The notes beneath the pieces were generated by a model. The model worked only from the letters and a program-made list of their open reading frames with translations. It made no database searches and had not been told where the DNA came from. A stretch of 64,000 nucleotides of DNA from Tridacna crocea (lineage: Eukaryota > Mollusca > Bivalvia > Cardiida > Cardiidae), in the NCBI GenBank assembly GCA_943736015.1, contig OX031061.1:13959290-14023289 (forward strand), given 5' to 3'. A program made the position numbers and the translations under genes. Numbering within the stretch: the first letter of the stretch is position 1; the number at the start of each line of letters is the position of its first letter. Shown here piece by piece: positions 41,664 through 52,111 of this stretch.

Positions 41664-41995
41664 ATTGGTTTATTCATTGTATGGTGTTTAACGCTTTTTT
41701 CAACATTATTTCATTTATATCGTGGTGGCCAGTGCACCTATCCATGCCTTCCTTGAGACTCTTTTACCAGTATTTCACACAGTTTCCTTTCCAAGCCACT
41801 GGCTGCTTTCCCACATAACCATCGCCGAAACAATGGTCAGCGGTGGGAGAGGAATGAGTCCTGTCGCAGTGACTGTCGTCAGTCCTCGGAAACAAAAATT
41901 GGCCGAGCCAGGGGTTATGACCAGGGATTGAACCCTGGACCCTGTGTTGTCAAGTCTTGCATGCTACCGACTATCTTTGCTGCTGGGGCTGGGCC
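41664..41995 (-). mobile_element. tRNA-derived SINE, near full length
   Basis: In reverse, B box AGGGTTCAATCCCTGG, body ATGGTTATGTGGGAAAGC and tail GTTAAACACC align with the SINE at 26157-26458 over most of its length. AGAAGTGAAGAT before it and AGAAGATGA after it may be a decayed target duplication. Confidence 0.75.
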
Positions 41996-42018
41996 AAGTA
42001 CAGAAGATGATAGACCCT

Positions 42019-42245
42019 TTAACTCTTTACCTCATGACAAAATTATAGACTGGATCAAATTGAAAGCATTTGCAAATGATAAAATAAAGGTGACTAAAAA
42101 ATTGAAATTTGTTCTGGAAAGGGTAGAAAACACTGTGGGAAAAGGAGAAAATGCTGGTTACCAGCATTTTCTCCTTTTCCAACAGCGTTTTCAAAAGGCT
42201 TCTTTCTCAGGGGCATCAAAAGTAGGGATTTTGCAGTAATGGGTG
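42019..42245 (+). mobile_element. H67 MITE, near complete
   Basis: TTAACTCTTTACCTCATGAC start and core AAAATGCTGGTTACCAGC. It ends GCAGTAATGGGTGA with a mutated TTAA. Confidence 0.8.
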
Positions 42246-42261
42246 AAAATAGAATTTTTTT

Positions 42262-42468
42262 GATACACAATTTGGAAGTACCTGTAGACAAAATCAAAAT
42301 CACCCCAAATTACAGGATTTGTCTTCTTACAGTAGAAAAGATTGTGGGTAAAGGAGAAAATGCTGGTTACCTGCATTTTCTCCTTTAGTCACTATTTTTT
42401 TTTTCAAAAACCTTTTTCTTCAGGAAAGCAAAGATATTGTGGTTGTTCATTATTTGGTAAAGGGTTAA
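42262..42468 (+). mobile_element. H67 MITE, left arm diverged
   Basis: Core AAAATGCTGGTTACCTGC, right arm with a T-run, and end TTTGGTAAAGGGTTAA. Confidence 0.65.
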
Positions 42469-42675
42469 TTGATTCCAATCACTTACCTGGATAGGTAGGT
42501 AAGTGGCTGAGTAGGTATGAGGCCATTTCTGAGGTTTAGATAAATGCATTTTGACATTTATGTGGGCAGATTTGGGCTTCTCAGTGTTTTATCCATGATT
42601 AAGTCTGACCAGTTTATGCTCCCAGGGCACATAGATAGTGATCATGAATTTCTTTTCTGCTCTATCATTTTACAG
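42469..42675. other. Unannotated sequence
   Basis: No gene or repeat recognised. Confidence 0.2.
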
Positions 42676-43003
42676 TTAACTCTATCAAACAATCTCTGGT
42701 TTTTACCACCCTGAGATAGAAGCCTTTTGAAAATGTTGAGGGAAAAGGAGAAAATACTGGTTACCAGCATTTTCTCCTTTTCCTACATTGATGTTTTCTA
42801 CCCTGCTGGAACAAATTCTAATTCTTCAAGTAGAAAACATTGTGGGAAAAGGAGAAAATGCAGGTAACCAGCATTTTCTCTTCCTACAATGTTTTCTTGT
42901 AACCCTGCTGGAAACAAATTTCAATTTTTGTGTTGCGTTTGTTGTCTGCAAATTGCTTTCAATTTGGACAAGTGTAAAAGGTTGTCATTTGGTAAAGAGT
43001 TAG
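42676..43003 (-). mobile_element. H67 MITE with two hairpins in tandem
   Basis: TTAACTCTATCAAACAATCTC start. The first core AAATACTGGTTACCAGC is followed by CCCTGCTGGAACAAATTC, then a second core AAATGCAGGTAACCAGC followed by CCCTGCTGGAAACAAATTTC. A single left arm ends GGTAAAGAGTTAG. The hairpin plus ~40 bp is duplicated directly. Confidence 0.75.
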
Positions 43004-43165
43004 CTTATCACCACATAATTCTGAATTGTAATGACAGTGAAGAAAAAGGCTTTTGAAAATATTGTGGGAAAATGCTGTTTACCAGCGTTTTCTCTCTGTC
43101 CAAGATCTTTTTCAAAGGCTTTCTTTTCATTAAGATTGAAAGTTACGTTTTTATGGTAAATGAAA
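43000..43165. mobile_element. Short H67 MITE with two right arms
   Basis: Starts TTAGCTTATCACCACATAAT..GACAGTGAAG (right-arm type) and ends CAAAGGCTTTCTTTTC..TTATGGTAAATGAA (right-arm type) around a shortened hairpin AAATGCTGTTTACCAGC. Confidence 0.5.
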
Positions 43166-43251
43166 TTTTAGACATGTCAATCAAAAGCAGTAACTTACAA
43201 GCAACAAATAAAGAATGGCTTAATTTAAAAGAAATAAACTTGGAATGACTT

Positions 43252-43484
43252 TTAACTCTTTACCAAACGGCAATATTCTGAACTAGACCAAATTCGAAAC
43301 ATAATTATGCAGACGGCATATTGAATGTTGGTAAAATGATGATTTCTGTCTGAGATAGAGCAGAAAACATCGTGGAAAAAGGAGAAAATGCTGGTTACCA
43401 GCATTTTCTCCTTTTCCCAGAATGTTTTCTAAAGGCTTCCTTCACAGGGTCGTTAAAAGTAGGGATTGTGTGGTAATGGGTTAA
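43252..43484 (+). mobile_element. H67 MITE, near complete
   Basis: TTAACTCTTTACCAAACGGC start, core AAAATGCTGGTTACCAGC, and end GTGTGGTAATGGGTTAA. Confidence 0.85.
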
Positions 43485-43572
43485 ACATTGTGTGGATGCC
43501 TAGGCTCTGTCTTCTTGCAAGAATATCTTGAATCTAATAGGAAATATTTTTATTTTGAAATATCACAAGCAT

Positions 43573-43801
43573 TTAATACTTTACCATACAATGACAACTT
43601 TAAGCACCCCTGAGAAAGAAGCCTTTAGAAAACATTGTGGGAAAAGGAGACAGTGGTGGTAACCAGCATTTTCTCCTTTTCCCACAAAGTTTTCTTCCTT
43701 ATTTGAGCAAAATTGAACCATTTGAGCCACTTTGAAATTGTCATCTGCAAATGCTTTCAATTTGGATAGATCTGAAATTTTGCTATATGGTATAGGGTTA
43801 A
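43573..43801 (-). mobile_element. H67 MITE, near complete
   Basis: TTAATACTTTACCATACAAT start. The left half of the core is altered (GGAGACAGTGGTGGTAACC). It ends GGTATAGGGTTAA and shares the final TTAA with the next copy. Confidence 0.8.
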
Positions 43802-44026
43802 CCCATTACCACACAGCAGAATTTTAGACTGGTCCAAATTGAAAGCATTTGCAGACGACAAAATAAAAGTGACTGAAAATTTGGAATTTGTTCTGGGAAG
43901 GGTAGAAAACACTGTGGGAAAAGGAGAAAATGCTGGTTACCAGCATTTTCTCCTTTTCCCACAGTGTTTTCAAAAGGCTTCTTTCTCAGGGGCGTCAAAA
44001 GTAGGGATTGTGTGGTAATGGGTTAA
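43798..44026 (+). mobile_element. H67 MITE, best-preserved copy (family reference)
   Basis: 229 bp from TTAA to TTAA. Left terminus CCCATTACCACACAGCAG, left arm ATTTTAGACTGGTCCAAATT and GCAGACGACAAAATAAAAGT. The central palindrome 43905-43971 is perfect: 33-nt arms (GAAAACACTGTGGGAAAAGG, then AGAAAATGCTGGT) around one T at 43938. The right arm is AAAGGCTTCTTTCTCAGGGG and GTCAAAAGTAGGGATTGTGT, with terminus GGTAATGGG. TTAA duplication and a CCC start fit piggyBac-type MITEs. No protein is encoded; small frames reading like GKGENAGYQHFLLFPQCF recur only because the hairpin recurs. Confidence 0.9.
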
Positions 44027-44329
44027 GACATTTTCTTGTTCAACATGACAGTCGGCTTCAGCAGGGTGTGTTTGACTGATGTTGACATGGGGTTGGAATG
44101 AAAGTAAAGTTGTTGAAATACAAGTGTAAAAAACTTATTTCAGTACAAACAAATAAATTGGGACAAACCCTTATCAAAACAATATAAAACTGTTAAATGT
44201 CACAGCAGAGAATGAAGTTACAATAAAATATAAGAACATGAATTTTTGTCCACCATTTTTTTTCTTTTTCCTTTCTTAAATAAAACTTTTTTTTAGTTTA
44301 CTCTGTTCACAGAAAACTTTTAGCTAAGT
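44027..44329. other. Unannotated AT-rich sequence
   Basis: No gene or repeat recognised. Confidence 0.25.
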
Positions 44330-44493
44330 TTGAGCCTTTTGAAACTATTGTTACACAGCATTTTCTCCTTTTCCCACAATGTTTTCTACACTTTCTAAAT
44401 CAATTTTTAACTTTTGATTCACATTTATCTTGTCCTCTGCAAATGCTTTCAATTTGGTTAAGTAAAAAATTTTGTTGTTTGGTAAGGAATTAA
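44330..44493 (-). mobile_element. H67 MITE, left hairpin arm lost
   Basis: AGCCTTTTGAAACTATTG joins directly to TTACACAGCATTTTCTCC. A complete left arm ends GGTAAGGAATTAA. Confidence 0.65.
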
Positions 44494-44649
44494 CTCTTTA
44501 CCTTTCTAACCAGCATTTTCCTGTGTTTCCACAATGTTTCCTACCCTTTCCAAATGTAATTTCAATTTTTTAAGTCACATTTATTTTGTTGTCTGCAAAT
44601 GCTTTGAATTTGGACCAGTCTAAAATTTTCTTGTGTGGATTAGAGTTAA
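44490..44649 (-). mobile_element. H67 MITE, right arm and left hairpin arm lost
   Basis: TTAACTCTTTACC joins directly to TTTCTAACCAGCATTTTCC. A complete left arm ends GATTAGAGTTAA. It shares TTAA with the previous copy. Confidence 0.65.
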
Positions 44650-44936
44650 GCTGTCTACAGTTTGATGCAAATACTTTCATTAAGGGTGAGTCTTCAATTT
44701 TGTTATTAATCAAAAATATTTTTACTTTTTATTTCCCAGGTGTGAAGGTGATTTTCTAGGAACAATCAGCCAGGTCCATTTTATGTATGTCTCAAAACCA
44801 CAGTCTGATGAGTTCTGAGTTATAATTACATGTACCTGGAATTTTGGGGTTTATTTATAGAGCCAGTAATCCATCAGGCATTGATCTAACAGCACTACAA
44901 AGACACAGGTATTTTACCCATTACATTCTTATTAGA
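44650..44936. other. Unannotated sequence
   Basis: No gene or repeat recognised. Confidence 0.25.
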
Positions 44937-45030
44937 CCTTTATCATTTACGTGGACTCCGATATCGGACGTGGACTTCGGCCAAAAAGGGGCCATCTCAA
45001 AGTTAATTTTCGTTTACCCGAGAAGTTCAG
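44937..45030 (+). repeat. Dispersed TTTACGTGGA repeat
   Basis: TAGACCTTTATCATTTACGT..CCGATATCGGACGTGGACTTCGG matches, in reverse, 48415-48540 (CCGAAGTCCACATCGGATATCGG..ACGTAAATGATACAGGTCTA). The quoted strings are separate motifs. Function unknown. Confidence 0.5.
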
Positions 45031-45104
45031 ACTGAGCAATCTAAATCCCCTTAATTCAAAGACAGCCATTCAGGTCATTTCAAATCGTTAAGTATAGATT
45101 AAAG

Positions 45105-45300
45105 TTTTGACTCTTCACCAGACAAAAAAGACATCTTAGTTTGTGTTTAAAGCATCTTCAGGCAACATGCTAAGTGCTGTTAAATTTGTGCAGGATTTGT
45201 CTTTGAAAGAGTAAGACAAGTAAGCGCACGTTCGCCAAGAAGAAACAACTGCTTTTCAGTATTTTCTTCTTTTCCCACAGCATTGTTCCTCAGGATCGTG
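45105..45300 (+). mobile_element. Very degenerate H67 MITE
   Basis: CTCTTCACCAGACAAAAAAG start, CAGTATTTTCTTCTTTTCCC core remnant, and CCTCAGGATCGTGG right arm. Confidence 0.4.
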
Positions 45301-45819
45301 GTATTGTTGTTATTGTTGTGAGGATGACAATCTGTCATTGTACTGTCGGTCAAGGAGTTAGTCGCTGGCAGAGAAATTGATAACAAAACTAGGTTAAAAC
45401 CTGCCAGGTAACTGTGTCGTTTGTTTACATTTTGCTTGATTTTATTTTATTTTTGTTGCCAGCGACTAACATATGGTTTGACTACGTGAGAACAAACCGT
45501 CATCTCCACAATACTTTTTATACCTTTAAATGGTTCGATTTAAATTTAATTGTATTCTGACACCTGCTTTGATAATTTGACCTAAACTGCACCTTTAAGG
45601 TTTGATATATCAATATACTTGAAAACATCGTAACAAATGAGACCTTGCTCGTCATAATTTATTTTTTCTTTTTCCACAATTTTCTGTCAAAAGTGGTCAG
45701 AAAGCCACTGTGGCAGGTAAGTAATAAAGAAGGAAAATGCAGTAACTTAGAAAAAGTCTTTCAATGCGTCTGACGTCTAACAAGGGATAAATACATTTCT
45801 AATGCGTTAGAGTATCGGT
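45301..45819. other. Unannotated sequence
   Basis: A possible core scrap lies at 45620-45690 (GAAAACATCGTAACAAATGAG). No gene recognised. Confidence 0.25.
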
Positions 45820-45990
45820 TGGTCCAATAACCCATTTGGTAAGCCGCCGATCCTAGTATCAAAGGCTGTGGATTCGAGTACCACCAAAGATTTCGTCAGC
45901 ATTTTGCCCCGTCTCCCCCCTCCCCACATACTGGACCTGGCCTATCTACTCGCTTAGGTTCATTCCCTCTGCAGAAGTAGACCGGTCGGG
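45820..45990 (+). mobile_element. tRNA-derived SINE-like element
   Basis: AACCCATTTGGTAAGCCGCC is a weak A-box region and TGTGGATTCGAGTACC a good B box (45868-45883). A C-rich body follows. No tail or target duplication was identified. Confidence 0.4.
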
Positions 45991-46960
45991 ATAATCGGTT
46001 GCAATAATTATCCATTCTATCTCGGGTTCGTTCTTTCGTTTACTGTACATCAACATATGCCTTCGCTGCGGTTTGACATAGCGCATTCTTTAAATCTCTC
46101 ACCGATTAAACAACAGCTATCAATCTGAGATACTGACTTTGTATTATGATATCTATAACATCAATTTGAAATGATTTTCAAGAGTAATCAGCACAGTCCT
46201 GCCATTCTCCAACACATCATAAATATGTATTATACGTGTACACACGCTTTTTTTTTTTTACAAAGCTTTATTGTGTAGACATTGTTTTGATATAGCTTTT
46301 AAGTATATATGGTGCGTTCCATCCCAATTGAAACAATAATTGTTTAAATGGGTAACAGATAATTATTTTGGGACACCCCCGTATATGTTTGAAACATAAA
46401 TGATTATTTGACGAGTAGGTTTGTGCTCATTTCCCCCGACTTAATCCGCATTTGGTTATATCTATCAGCACGTATAGTTTGAAGTTTTGGTCAAAGGAAA
46501 AATACATGAACTAAATAAGTGTACAAATGTATACTTTTGAAATTGTTTGTACAACAAAAACTATTGCATATTGCATACGATTTTAAATTCACTTTATTCC
46601 CTGGGATGGATATATTTCGTTGAAATGTTATTCCCAACAGAAAAGGACTTTTTTGATAGAACCATATAAGAGGTATTGTGTTTTGCATGTATACGTTGCC
46701 TTTCTGTTATTGGTCCATTATGAAATTATACACTTAACCCCTTCTTTTCTATGATATGGTATTTCATTAAATAAAAACAATAATAATGCTGATTTCGTTG
46801 AAACGATATCCCCTGCTGAAAAAGACCTTTTCAAAAATGTACGCGACCACGTCATTCAAAATCGCTCCTAGTCGGTTATTATGCATCAAATTAAAAAAAA
46901 AGTATCGGCGGAATAGGTTATTGTATACATGTATAAATTTTTGCAAAATTCCGTGCGATC
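45991..46960. other. Unannotated sequence
   Basis: No gene, RNA gene or H67 sequence recognised. Confidence 0.25.
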
Positions 46961-47370
46961 GTAGATATTGCCCCGGATGGAGACACGGCCAAACACGGAT
47001 AGACGGACGGAGAGCTCTGAAACTTTATTCATCTGCCTACGTCAGGCGATTTAAAAAAAAAAAAAACTTTAACCGCAAACTGTAACAAAGAACACATGGA
47101 TGGCTTATGATAAACAATGTGAATGAAGTTTCATAGAATCTTATCAAGGAGTTAAAGAGATATTGGCTGCATATTGGAAATATACATTAAACCCCCCTTT
47201 TTCATGGCACAGCGTCAAATAAAACAAAACAAAAAGTATGTCTGCGGACTATCGGCGGAGTATCATTAAGGAACATATGTATGAAATTTCATAATTTTTT
47301 GTCAAGGATTTTAAAAGATATCTGTCCGGACGGACGGACAGTCTGACGGACAACGCGAAAATTTATCCCC
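46961..47370 (+). repeat. GGACGGACGG-containing dispersed repeat
   Basis: Two related blocks: ATAGACGGACGGAGAG near 47000 and GGACGGACGGACAGTCTGAC near 47328. Each is preceded by ATGAAATTTCATAA / ATGAAGTTTCATAG-like text. Such GGACGGAC blocks are frequent in mollusc repeats from general knowledge. Confidence 0.4.
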
Positions 47371-47919
47371 TCGCACTCAGTGAAAGATAAATGTAAGAAA
47401 ATATCTCATAACTGCCTAATCAGGCTTGGTTACGCCCCTATTTGACGTTTTCAAATATCATGGTTTAATCAAGATATTCTCAGGGCAGGGTTTAGTGTTT
47501 CAGCTGTCGTCTGGACGGTCCGAATTTGATCTTCACTGGAAGCACTGGGTTGTTCGGGGAATGTCCTTTGACAAGAAACTTCGGAGCCCTAGCCTAGTGC
47601 TGGTAAAAACTAATGATGTATATGAATAAGTGAAGTGTGGCCGTTACATAACTATAGTAATGTTGAAAGCGGCGTAAACAGCCATCGTAAGAAAGCAAGT
47701 TAATGTGTTACGTTTATCGATGGTAACGAAGCATGAGCATAGTTTGCCAAACCTAGCACTACTCTGTTGATTTGTTCTTGTTTTCAACGTTTCAGACTCA
47801 ACTCACAAAATAAGTGAATTTGTCAGTTAACTGCGTCTTAAATTAAGTGAAGTCTGTTTATTTTTGAGTTGATTCTGAAACAGTCTGCCAACTCAAGATT
47901 TAAAAATAATAAAAAAAAA
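47371..47919. other. Unannotated sequence
   Basis: A 67-codon frame at 47426-47629 was considered and has no recognised domain or clear splice sites. Confidence 0.25.
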
Positions 47920-48130
47920 CGGCCTGGTAACTCAGTGGTTCGTGTATCTGAATTGGTTGCGTGTTTGATACCCGCTCGAGGCAAACCTCCTGGCGGCAAT
48001 TTTTCTCTCCCACCTCTAATGCATTGGAAAAAAGTAGCCAGAAGGTCAGAAAGAAAGTTTTGTCAGTACTCGTATAAGATTGACAGGAAACACTTGCGTA
48101 GGTGCACTGACCGCCGTGAAAAAAAAAAAC
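47920..48130 (+). mobile_element. tRNA-derived SINE-like element
   Basis: GGCCTGGTAACTCAGTGGTT is a good A box. GTGTTTGATACCCGC at B-box spacing, then GGCAAACCTCCTGGCGGCAA. It ends in an A-run near 48120. Small frames across it are incidental. Confidence 0.5.
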
Positions 48131-48356
48131 ATCAAACAAACAGATAGGATATTAGTATATCACTTAAACCCGTTATGCTACTTGAAATTCTTTTCAAATA
48201 ACGAACCTTCTTTAAGGAGGAAAAATAACGTTTTATATATTGAGCAAATTGGACGATGAAGTTTGTCCGTGAAATCGCGGAATGGAGATAAATTTGGACT
48301 TAACTTTTGTAGATTTTGCATCCCTTTCGTACAGGTGAAAGAACAGAACTTATGAA

Positions 48357-48540
48357 CTAAACTAAGGTAATGTTGTAGAAAAGAAGAAATAAAGATCGTC
48401 TGTAACCCTCGAAGTCCTTTCTTTTCACATGCGTATTCCTGCTCAGGTAAATTAATACTAATTTTGAGATTTTCCCCCGTTTAAACCGAAGTCCACATCG
48501 GATATCGGAACTCCACGTAAATGATACAGGTCTATTACAC
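48357..48540 (-). repeat. Dispersed TTTACGTGGA repeat
   Basis: In reverse it matches 44937-45030 (TTTACGTGGA, CCGATATC, GTGGACTTCGG). It abuts the 3' tail of the LINE. Confidence 0.5.
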
Positions 48541-50100
48541 AGATACAGATACAGATACAGATATTTTATTGACAAGCACAGAGTACATAGTCATAGCAAC
48601 ATTCTAAATATGATAAAGAAAAATGTCAAACGTCAATGTCTATAATAATTTATGGAAAACAAAAGAAAACAGAGATAGGAAACAGAAATTTATCCTCACA
48701 CACACACATCCAAACACACACCCACACCTACTCGCACACCCACACACACAATCTGAATTATGCTTTAAAGGAAACATTATGTGTTTGGTTTTAGAGACGA
48801 ACTCTTAATCAGCAGTCAATTGATGCGTGTATGAAGTTCTTTCAAAGAGGGCGTTTTTCACATAGTTAGCCAAATTGAAAATCTCATTTTTATTTGTTGA
48901 ATTTAAAAGTTCTAAAAGTTTATAGGTACTTGGTCTTATACGATAATATTCTTTAATATATTTTTTTCTTAAATGATCAAAAAACAGACATTTTAATACG
49001 AAATGAAATTCATCTTCCGTTTCTCCCGAGGTACAGAGGAGACATACTCGTTCATTTCTCGGAATTCTATTTTCACTAAAACGACAAGTTTGAATTCTTA
49101 AGGAATGAGAGGAAGTTCTAAGCCTAGTTATAAAGAATCTGAGATCAGGCGGCAGAATGTCCAAATATAATTCATATTGTAACGTATCTTTCAAATATTT
49201 ATAGACTTGTAAGGAAGAAGCATTTGCAATCAAAGAAAAACAACTTTGGGTATAATTATCAATAAGTCGCTGTCTAAAATATTGTACAAAATTTTTACCG
49301 TTAACTGAAAATGGATTTTCCCATATATTGGAAAAGCCATGCTCATTCAACATACTTTTAACGTCTGAAACCCAATTTCTGCAGCCTTTCTCACACTGTT
49401 CATGACTAAGCCTATACACTGTTTTCAAAATAATATTTTCTGTAGACTTTAACTTAAACCAGTACTTTAGAATTTGGACATATCTATTTATGAATAAAGG
49501 GTATCTACCAAGTTCTGCATATACAACTGCATTACATGTACTTTGCCTAACATTTAGAATCCTTTTACAAAATTTCATATGTATACGTTCAATAGATTTT
49601 GACTTCGTATAGCCCCAAATTGGTGCTGCGTAACTTAAAATTGATCCTACGAACGAATCAAATAGTTGGCATAATATTTTTGGTTTCATTTTATATTTGC
49701 TGCAATTTGTCAATAATACATTAAGGGCCTTCAGTGCTTTACCAGTAATTTGTTCTTGATTGTTGCAAAAATTGCCTGTATATGAAAAAACAGTCCCTAA
49801 GTAATTAAAGTGATCCACGTTTTCAAGTACTATATTATTATATGTAAAACATTCATTGGGTAAAATTCCTTTTTTGAGAAATACCATTACCTTAGTTTTT
49901 TGTGTATTTACTTCTAGTCCCCATGTTTGACAGTATTCATACAATTTATTTAAACTATTTTGTAGGTCCTTGGGGGAATTTCCAAATATGACTAGGTCGT
50001 CTGCAAAAAGTAACAATATTATTTCTAATTCATCAATTTGTATACCCGAGTTGAAATCACCCTGAAGGAAAAGTTCATAGTTAACATAGTGGACCCATAA
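48536..50100 (-). mobile_element. 5'-truncated non-LTR retrotransposon (LINE)
   Basis: Read on the minus strand: reverse transcriptase coding region, ~260-bp 3' UTR containing an imperfect (CA)n/(GT)n patch (48694-48752 on +), AATAAA, then an (ATCTGT)n tail at 48536-48565. The 5' end is lost near 50100, as expected from incomplete target-primed reverse transcription. Clade not assigned. Confidence 0.8.
48805..50095 (-). pseudogene. C-terminal reverse transcriptase fragment of a LINE
   Basis: The frame is open from about 50095 to a stop at 48805 and encodes about 430 residues. The RT catalytic motif LLLFADDLVIF (the F/YADD box of domain 5) lies near the upstream end, followed by QKTKVMVF and YLGTVFSYTGNF (typical of the region after the palm in jockey/CR1-like RTs). 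Then come the thumb and a C-terminal CX2C-X9-HX4C cluster (CLLC..HFVLKC). The fingers, the first palm motifs and the endonuclease are absent. The remaining frame has no internal stop, so the insertion is fairly young, but it cannot encode a complete enzyme. No native start codon is visible because of the truncation. Confidence 0.8.
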
Positions 50101-50149
50101 TAGAAAACGGCTATTTCCACTATATTATTATCCTTCAAACTTTGCGAAG

Positions 50150-50909
50150 ATTTAACGACGCCACTACAGAGGGACATAGGGACCGACATGCAACCCCCTT
50201 GTTCCTAACCTTTTAACTCTTTACCACACAATCCCGACTTTTAATGACCCGGAGAAAGAAGCCTTTTGAAAACACTGTGGGAAAAGGAGAAAATGCTGGT
50301 AACCAGCATTTTCTCCCTTTCCCACACTGTTTTCTACTTTATCTAAACCAAATTTTAATTTTTCAATCTCATTTATTTTGTTGTCTGCAAATGCTTTCAA
50401 TTTGGACCAGTCTAAAACTTTCTCATGTGGTAAAGAGTTAAGACGCCAGTACAGTTGCACATCGGGACCCACTTGCAGTACCCTTGTTTCTAACCTTTTA
50501 CCGCGCCACTACAGTGGCACATAGGTACCCACATCCAGTACCCTTGTTTCTAACCCTTTAGGATGCCACTACAGTGGCACATAGGTACCCACATGCAGTA
50601 CCCTTGTTCCTAACCCTTTAGGATGCCACTACAGTGGCACATAGGTACCCACATGCAGTACCCTTGTTCCTAACCCTTTAGGATGCCACTACAGTGGCAC
50701 ATAGGTACCCACATGGAGTACCCTTGTTCCTAACCCTTTAGGATGCCACTACAGTGGCACATAGGTACTCACATGCAGTACCCTTATTCCTAACCCTTTA
50801 GGATGCCACTACATTGGCACATAGGTACCCACATGCAGTACCCTTATTCCTAACCCTTTAGGATGCCACTACAGTGGCACATAGGTACTCACATGCAGCT
50901 CCCTTGTTC
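50150..50909 (+). repeat. 60-bp satellite, ~9 copies, split by an H67 MITE
   Basis: The unit GCCACTACAGTGGCACATAG, then GTACCCACATGCAGTACCC, then TTGTTCCTAACCCTTTAGGAT is repeated with exact 60-bp spacing from 50442 to 50909. One diverged copy (50150-50212) lies before the MITE. The motif CACTACAGTGG is a small palindrome in every unit. Confidence 0.9.
50213..50441 (-). mobile_element. H67 MITE inside the satellite
   Basis: TTAACTCTTTACCACACAATC start at 50213, core AAAATGCTGGTAACCAGC, and end GGTAAAGAGTTAA at 50441. Satellite sequence flanks it on both sides (CCTAACCTT | AAGACGCC). Confidence 0.9.
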
Positions 50910-51122
50910 TTAACCCTTTACCACACAATCCTGAGTTTTAACTACCCTTAGAAAGTATCCTTTTAAAAAACATTGTTGTTCCAAGCATTCTCTTTTTGCC
51001 CCACAATGTTTTCTTTCATTGCAAAGGCAAATTTATAACTTTGAGTTATGAAATTATTTTATCATCTGCAAAAGCTTTCAACTTGGACAATCCTAAAATT
51101 TTGTTGTATTGTAAAGGGGTAA
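50910..51122 (-). mobile_element. H67 MITE, left hairpin arm lost
   Basis: TTAACCCTTTACCACACAATCC starts where a satellite unit would read TAACCCTTTAGG. The core is reduced to ACATTGTTGTTCCAAGC. It ends TGTAAAGGGGTAA. Confidence 0.7.
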
Positions 51123-51289
51123 TTCACAATGAGCAGTTTTGAGTTTTATCACTGTACTTTCAGAACAGTCAATAATTTTGATGTACCTGATTATATACTA
51201 CTCAAAATTTGCTAGGGATTACCATGTTTCCCTCCATCCTCTTCAATTTCAGAAAATCTGTTTTGATATAAAGAACTAGTTGATATATT

Positions 51290-51518
51290 TTAACCCATTA
51301 CCTCAGAATCCCTACTTTTGACGCCCCTGAGAAAGAAGCCTTTAGAAAACATTGTGGGAAAAGGAGAAAATGCTGGTAAGCAGCATTTTCTCCTTTTCCC
51401 ACAATGTTTTCTATCCTTCACAAAACAAATTTCTAATTTTCAGTCACTTTTATTTTGTCGTCTGCAAATGCTTTGAATTTGGGCAAGTCCAAAATTATGT
51501 CTTTTGGTAATGGGTTAA
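51290..51518 (-). mobile_element. H67 MITE, near complete
   Basis: TTAACCCATTACCTCAGAATC start, core AAAATGCTGGTAAGCAGC, and end TTGGTAATGGGTTAA. Confidence 0.85.
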
Positions 51519-51869
51519 GTATGCTATGTTTTGGATACTTGAATATTGTATAGTAATACTGATAAAACCAACTGCCTATGGGAAAGTATGCAAAACTAAA
51601 ATGTAATATTTTTCGAAATATTGAAAATGACCCCTATCAAAGTGTGAGTCGTATAATTTATGTACAGGTGTGTTCAATTCCAGAGCTAAAAACTTGCTTA
51701 CCGGGTAATTAGTGATGGGTGGAATGTTGATGTTTGTTTTTTTGCTTCCTACATCTTTAAGTCGTCAAGTTCCCATTTCCAAATGTCTAATTACCATTGT
51801 TCTCTTACTTGCAAAGTATTTCTGATCAAGAGGTCCAAAGTGGGAAACCCTTTCCCTCATTACCTAAGC
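51519..51869. other. Unannotated sequence
   Basis: No gene or repeat recognised. Confidence 0.25.
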
Positions 51870-51883
51870 AACTGTTTAATCCT

Positions 51884-52105
51884 GTTTAATTAGTGGTGTC
51901 CGTGGTCGTGAGGTAGAGCGTCGGCCTCATAACCTAAGGGTCCTGAGTTTGATACCTGGGAGCGATACCTGGGAGCCGGTGTCAACTTTGGGATTTTTCA
52001 TTGGCCCACACAGGGTGCGCGAGTACTGGTGTAGTTCCCAGGAAGCAGAATCGAGAGAGATTAGTATAAGTTGTTATTCGATGTGAAATAAATATTTTTA
52101 AACTA
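51884..52105 (+). mobile_element. tRNA-derived SINE with 14-bp target duplication
   Basis: A box TGGTCGTGAGGTAGAGCGTC and B box CTGAGTTTGATACCTGG. The body is TGGGATTTTTCATTGG..GTGTAGTTCCCAGGAAG, with an AT-rich tail. AACTGTTTAATCCT flanks it exactly on both sides (51870-51883 and 52106-52119). It belongs to a different family from the SINE at 26157. Confidence 0.85.
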
Positions 52106-52111
52106 AACTGT

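Noticed and set aside
46786-47085. 99-codon Lys/Arg-rich frame
   Set aside because: It crosses the GGACGGACGG dispersed repeat and a poly-A run, with no domain seen.
50442-50909. CRISPR-like 60-bp periodicity
   Set aside because: The units are nearly identical throughout, so this is a satellite without spacers.
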